A DNA stretch of 7,348 nucleotides from Rhodocyclaceae bacterium. Its GTDB lineage: Bacteria > Pseudomonadota > Gammaproteobacteria > Burkholderiales > Rhodocyclaceae. Below are positions 4,660 to 7,348 of the stretch, in pieces; within the stretch, counting starts at the first letter, position 1; the number at the start of each line of letters is the position of its first letter. The position numbers were made by a program, and so were the translations under genes. A model generated the notes under the pieces. The model saw only the letters and a program-made list of their open reading frames with translations, made no database searches and had not been told where the DNA came from. The DNA lies in the NCBI GenBank assembly GCA_025361105.1, contig JANYAW010000016.1, forward strand, positions 1 through 7,348. The letters are read 5' to 3'.

Positions 4660-5532
4660 ATGAAGCCGACTACTCACCCACTGAAACGACACGCGCAAAG
4701 CTTAGGAGTGCAGGATCACAGCCGTGATAGCGTCGGGATGACCTATGTCTACCCGGTGATTTCGCGGCGCGCTGGTGGGGTGTCGGTTGGCATCAATCTC
4801 AATCCCAACAATGCATGCAATTGGCAGTGTATGTATTGCCAAGTGCCGAACTTAGTCCGTGGCGGGCCGCCGCCGATTGCGCTTGATCAGTTGGAGCGCG
4901 AACTGAATACGTTTTTGAATGATGTGGTGCATGGCGATTTCATGACGCAACGTGTCGATGCAGATGTGCGTCGCTTGGTCGATGTGGCGTTCTCGGGCAA
5001 TGGCGAGCCGACTAGTGCGATGGAGTTTCCTGCTGCAGTTGAAATTGCCCTGGCGGCGCTTGATCGATTTAATTTGCGCGGAAAAGTTTTGCTGCGTTTG
5101 ATTACCAATGGCAGCTTGCTCGACCGTCCGCGCGTACAGTCCGGTATCACCAAAATCGGCAGCGCACCGGGTGAAGTGTGGTTCAAAATTGATGCAGCGA
5201 GCGACAAGGAAATCGCAGCAATCAATGGCACCAGAACTTCGGCCGAGCGCGTGGCAAGACGGCTCCAACGCTGCATCGCTATTGCGCCGACGTGGGTGCA
5301 GACCTGTGTGTTCCTGCGCGACGGAGTGTTTGCGGCAGGCGAGGGTTGGGACGCGTATCTGCTAATGTTGGCAAACGCAGGCGGCGATTTACGCGGTGTG
5401 CATTTGTATAGTTTGGCGCGAACCCCGATGCAAAACGAATCGAGCCGCCTAGCTCAGCTCGATATCGTACAAATGGAAATGTTGGCGACTCAGATTAGGC
5501 AACTCGGACTGACCGTCGTTGTCAGTCCGTGA
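4660..5532 (+). CDS. Radical SAM enzyme of unknown substrate
   Basis: This 290-residue protein contains the radical SAM cluster motif C-x3-C-x2-C (Cys53, Cys57, Cys60 in NACNWQCMYCQVP), preceded by a glycine-rich strand (GGVSVGINLNPN). It is followed by the SAM-binding SGNGEPT (112-118) and the β-strand LITNGS (147-152). The barrel then continues to a short C-terminus with few further cysteines (Cys269 region is not a cluster), so no SPASM or extra 4Fe-4S domain is apparent. The arrangement recalls a stand-alone proteobacterial radical SAM family loosely related to COG0731-type proteins. Its substrate is not known to me. The ATG at 4660 has only a weak AGG upstream, but the N-terminal DHSRDSVGMTYVYPVISRR stretch fits homologues I recall. 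It is alone on its strand, flanked by the GST remnant (divergent) and the XRE gene (convergent). Confidence 0.85.
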   Translation: MKPTTHPLKRHAQSLGVQDHSRDSVGMTYVYPVISRRAGGVSVGINLNPNNACNWQCMYCQVPNLVRGGPPPIALDQLERELNTFLNDVVHGDFMTQRVDADVRRLVDVAFSGNGEPTSAMEFPAAVEIALAALDRFNLRGKVLLRLITNGSLLDRPRVQSGITKIGSAPGEVWFKIDAASDKEIAAINGTRTSAERVARRLQRCIAIAPTWVQTCVFLRDGVFAAGEGWDAYLLMLANAGGDLRGVHLYSLARTPMQNESSRLAQLDIVQMEMLATQIRQLGLTVVVSP

Positions 5533-5536
5533 GTTC

Positions 5537-5563
5537 AAAAGCTCGATCATTTAAGCTTTTTTT
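5537..5563. terminator. AT-rich, possibly bidirectional terminator between radical SAM and xre genes
   Basis: AAAAGCT (5537-5543) pairs with AGCTTTT (5554-5560), giving a 7-bp stem with a 10-nt loop. Rightward it is followed by TTT (5561-5563). Only two G-C pairs support the stem, so it is weak. It overlaps the last codons and stop of the leftward xre gene, and it starts 5 bp after the radical SAM stop codon. Confidence 0.45.
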
Positions 5564-5841
5564 GCTTCCTTGGCTTGTTTTTTCAGGTCTTTGAGCAGGC
5601 TGGGATTCTTCGCTTTGAGATACTCAATCACTTCAAAATCTTCCTTGCGAATCTTGGCGATATCGATTTGCTCGACGTAAACCAGACGTAGCAATTGCCC
5701 TACCGAACGTGGCATGTTTTGGCCACTTTCATAACGCGAACCACCACTTTGTGTGACACCAACTTGCGCCCAGAACGCCTGTTGGTTAAGACCCATTTTC
5801 CGGCGAATTGCGCGCGAGTCGATTTTTTCAGTCGCTTTCAT
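5551..5841 (-). CDS. Small XRE-type helix-turn-helix regulator
   Basis: This 96-residue protein has a helix-turn-helix at about residues 13-40 (LNQQAFWAQVGVTQSGGSRY, then ESG). It resembles the XRE/Cro family, with QSGGSRYESG as the recognition-helix end and following turn. The C-terminal half is predicted helical, and the last 20 residues are lysine-rich (KDLKKQAKEAKKA), which might add nonspecific nucleic-acid binding. It has no toxin or antitoxin partner next to it: the neighbours are a convergent radical SAM gene 18 bp away and divergent lysC. The start ATG (5839-5841) is preceded by GGAGGG at 9 nt. It is a probable DNA-binding protein with unknown targets. The shared 283-bp gap with lysC makes self-regulation, and perhaps effects on lysC, worth testing. 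This last point is inference only. Confidence 0.85.
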   Translation of the reverse strand: MKATEKIDSRAIRRKMGLNQQAFWAQVGVTQSGGSRYESGQNMPRSVGQLLRLVYVEQIDIAKIRKEDFEVIEYLKAKNPSLLKDLKKQAKEAKKA

Positions 5842-6124
5842 GGTTGTTGGCCCTCCAGAAAAATGAAACTTGATCGTGACACTCAGGGTACAACCGTGAG
5901 CATAACCATGAGCGCCTTTCGCACATGCAAGTGACGAAAACTATGTCGCTGACATGACGCACAAAAGTATATGCCCTCGGAAAGAATATACAAGGGGCAT
6001 GAATGTGTGATCAGTGAGCAAGTGTGACGAATCGTACGATAGCCAATGCCGGGATCGCATTTTGCTGAGTTAAAATTAAGCCAGTCAAAAATTCCGTAGT
6101 TAAAATTTTTTTAAGCAGGATTTC
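5842..6124. promoter_or_regulatory. Divergent intergenic region between xre and lysC, rich in short repeats
   Basis: No gene was found here. Visible structure: ATGTC-GCT-GACAT (5943-5955); GTATAT/ATATAC (5967-5972 and 5986-5991); ATGCCC/GGGCAT (5971-5976 and 5995-6000); the palindrome ATCGTACGAT (6031-6040); and a 10-bp direct repeat AGTTAAAATT at 6068-6077 and 6098-6107, exactly 30 bp apart. GCAAGTGACGAA (5927-5938) recurs as GCAAGTGTGACGAA (6018-6031). The lysC ribosome site is AGGA at 6117-6120, 4 nt before its ATG. Both promoters must lie here, but I could not pick a convincing -35/-10 pair for either. No lysine-riboswitch-like fold was recognised. Confidence 0.5.
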
Positions 6125-7348
6125 ATGTCATTGATTGTTCAGAAATACGGCGGCACTTCGATGGGCACGCCGGAGCGAATTCGCAATGTCGCGCGACGTG
6201 TGATGCGCTGGAAAGCCAAGGGGCATCAAATCGTGGTGGTGGTGTCTGCCATGTCGGGCGAAACCAATCGCCTTATCGCGTTGGCCAAAGATGTTTCACC
6301 GCAACCCGATGCACGTGAGCTGGATGTAATGATTTCTACTGGCGAGCAAGTCACAATTGCGCTGCTGGCGATGGCGATAAAGGATTTGGGTGCAAAAGCC
6401 AAAAGCTACACCGGTAGTCAAGTCCGTGTGCTGACCGACAGCACGCATACCAAGGCGCGCATTCTTGAAATCGACGAAGAAAATATTCGCCGCGATTTGG
6501 AACAGGACACGGTGGTTATCGTGGCCGGATTTCAAGGTGTCGATGCCGACGGCAACATCACCACACTCGGTCGTGGCGGCTCGGATACCTCCGGCGTGGC
6601 ACTGGCAGCGGCGTTGAAGGCCGAAGAATGCCAGATATATACCGACGTCGACGGCGTATATACAACCGACCCGCGCATCGTGCCGGAGGCGCGCAAGCTC
6701 GACCGCATCACGTTTGAAGAGATGCTGGAGATGGCCAGCCTGGGCTCCAAAGTTTTGCAGATCCGCTCGGTCGAATTTGCCGGTAAATACCAAGTGAAGT
6801 TGCGCGTGCTGTCGAGCTTTGAAGAAGAAGGCAAAGAGACGATGGGCACATTGATTACGTTTGAGGATGACATCAACATGGAACAACCAATTATTTCCGG
6901 CATTGCATTCACCCGCGACGAAGCCAAGCTGACGATGTTGGGCGTGCCCGATAAACCCGGTATTGCCTATCAAATCCTCGGGCCCGTGGCGGATGCGAAT
7001 ATCGACATCGACATGATTATCCAAAACGTTGGTCACGATGGCTTGGCGGACTTTTCATTTACGGTGAGTCGCGGCGATTTTCCGCGTGCATTTGAATTGC
7101 TCGACAAGCAAATCAAGCCGCATGTCGGTGCGCGTTCGGTCGAGGGCGACGACAAAATTTGTAAAGTGTCCGCCGTCGGTGTCGGTATGCGTTCGCATCC
7201 CGGCGTTGCCAGCAAAATGTTCCGTGCCCTGGCCGAGGAGGGCATCAATTTGCTGATGATCTCCACCTCGGAAATCAAAATCTCGGTGGTGGTCGATGAG
7301 AAGTATGTCGAACTGGCCGTTCGAGTGTTGCACAAGGCGTTTGAGCTG
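6125..7348 (+). CDS. lysC: Aspartokinase LysC, monofunctional (3' end just outside window)
   Basis: This aspartate kinase catalyses the ATP-dependent first step from aspartate to lysine, threonine, methionine and diaminopimelate. The 408 codons in view include the kinase motifs KYGGTS (residues 7-12), SAMSGETNRL (41-50), STGEQVT (71-77), GFQG (135-138), GRGGSDTSGVALAAAL (149-164) and TDVDGVYTTDPR (173-184). Two ACT regulatory domains follow, at about 267-340 and 347-408, with LGVPDKPGIAYQIL and the GVGMRSHPGVASKMF and INLLMISTSEIKISVVV stretches. It is the monofunctional class with no homoserine dehydrogenase. ACT domains of this class bind lysine and/or threonine for feedback control. The reading frame is open at the right edge and ends HKAFEL, close to the usual C-terminus, so probably only a few codons are missing. 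The ATG at 6125 gives the normal MSLIVQKYGGTS start. Confidence 0.96.
   Translation, partial: MSLIVQKYGGTSMGTPERIRNVARRVMRWKAKGHQIVVVVSAMSGETNRLIALAKDVSPQPDARELDVMISTGEQVTIALLAMAIKDLGAKAKSYTGSQVRVLTDSTHTKARILEIDEENIRRDLEQDTVVIVAGFQGVDADGNITTLGRGGSDTSGVALAAALKAEECQIYTDVDGVYTTDPRIVPEARKLDRITFEEMLEMASLGSKVLQIRSVEFAGKYQVKLRVLSSFEEEGKETMGTLITFEDDINMEQPIISGIAFTRDEAKLTMLGVPDKPGIAYQILGPVADANIDIDMIIQNVGHDGLADFSFTVSRGDFPRAFELLDKQIKPHVGARSVEGDDKICKVSAVGVGMRSHPGVASKMFRALAEEGINLLMISTSEIKISVVVDEKYVELAVRVLHKAFEL

Noticed and set aside
1718..4660. Integrative element inserted at tRNA-Ser
   Set aside because: No integrase gene and no second copy of the tRNA 3' end (GAGTTCGAATCTCACC) were found in the window, so only a turnover zone is claimed.
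5551..5841. XRE protein as the antitoxin of a toxin-antitoxin pair
   Set aside because: No small toxin-like gene is adjacent. The neighbours are a 290-residue radical SAM enzyme and lysC.
5863..5934. Small rightward ORF (MKLDRDTQGTTVSITMSAF...) between xre and lysC
   Set aside because: It lacks a Shine-Dalgarno and any recognisable feature. At 23 codons it cannot be told from chance.
6296..7036. 246-codon leftward open frame opposite lysC
   Set aside because: It mirrors the codon structure of lysC, which has complete kinase and ACT motifs. The histidine- and glutamine-rich translation has no recognisable domain.

Overview
The window looks like chromosomal DNA of a betaproteobacterium, most likely order Burkholderiales (an Oxalobacteraceae-like genome is my best guess, from recalled protein sequences, not a search). 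It carries nine protein genes or gene fragments that look functional or nearly complete, one tRNA, and two gene remnants. No CRISPR array, insertion sequence, integrase or phage gene is visible.

Left part (1-1807): the 3' end of rlmD (23S rRNA U1939 methyltransferase) runs rightward. It meets a leftward Bax-inhibitor-1 family membrane protein gene tail to tail. The 150-bp gap holds two compact hairpins and a good intrinsic terminator for the leftward gene, whose T-run overlaps the rlmD stop codon. Upstream of the membrane-protein gene are three tandem 10-bp repeats, followed by a class II tRNA-Ser(UGA) with a consensus -10 box and its own terminator.

Middle part (1808-4660) looks like a zone of gene turnover next to the tRNA. 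Just past the tRNA terminator is a leftward N-terminal stub of a histidine-phosphatase gene. Next come a DUF1345 membrane protein, an AT-richer secreted polysaccharide deacetylase (CE4/NodB), a small secreted protein made of 7-residue repeats, and a leftward glutathione S-transferase gene that has lost its middle and its frame. The DUF1345 and deacetylase genes are 43 bp apart and probably share a transcript, which suggests a cell-envelope role. That role is inference.

Right part (4660-7348): a radical SAM enzyme of unknown substrate converges on a small XRE-type regulator, with an AT-rich hairpin at the junction. The regulator is divergent from lysC (aspartokinase), across about 280 bp rich in short direct and inverted repeats. 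lysC runs off the right edge, probably only a few codons from its stop.

I see no clear new multi-gene system. The most interesting items are the phosphatase remnant beside the tRNA, the heptad-repeat exported protein, the hairpin-rich 3' region of the Bax-inhibitor gene (possible 3'UTR small RNA), the 10-bp phased repeats, and the repeat-dense xre-lysC gap.
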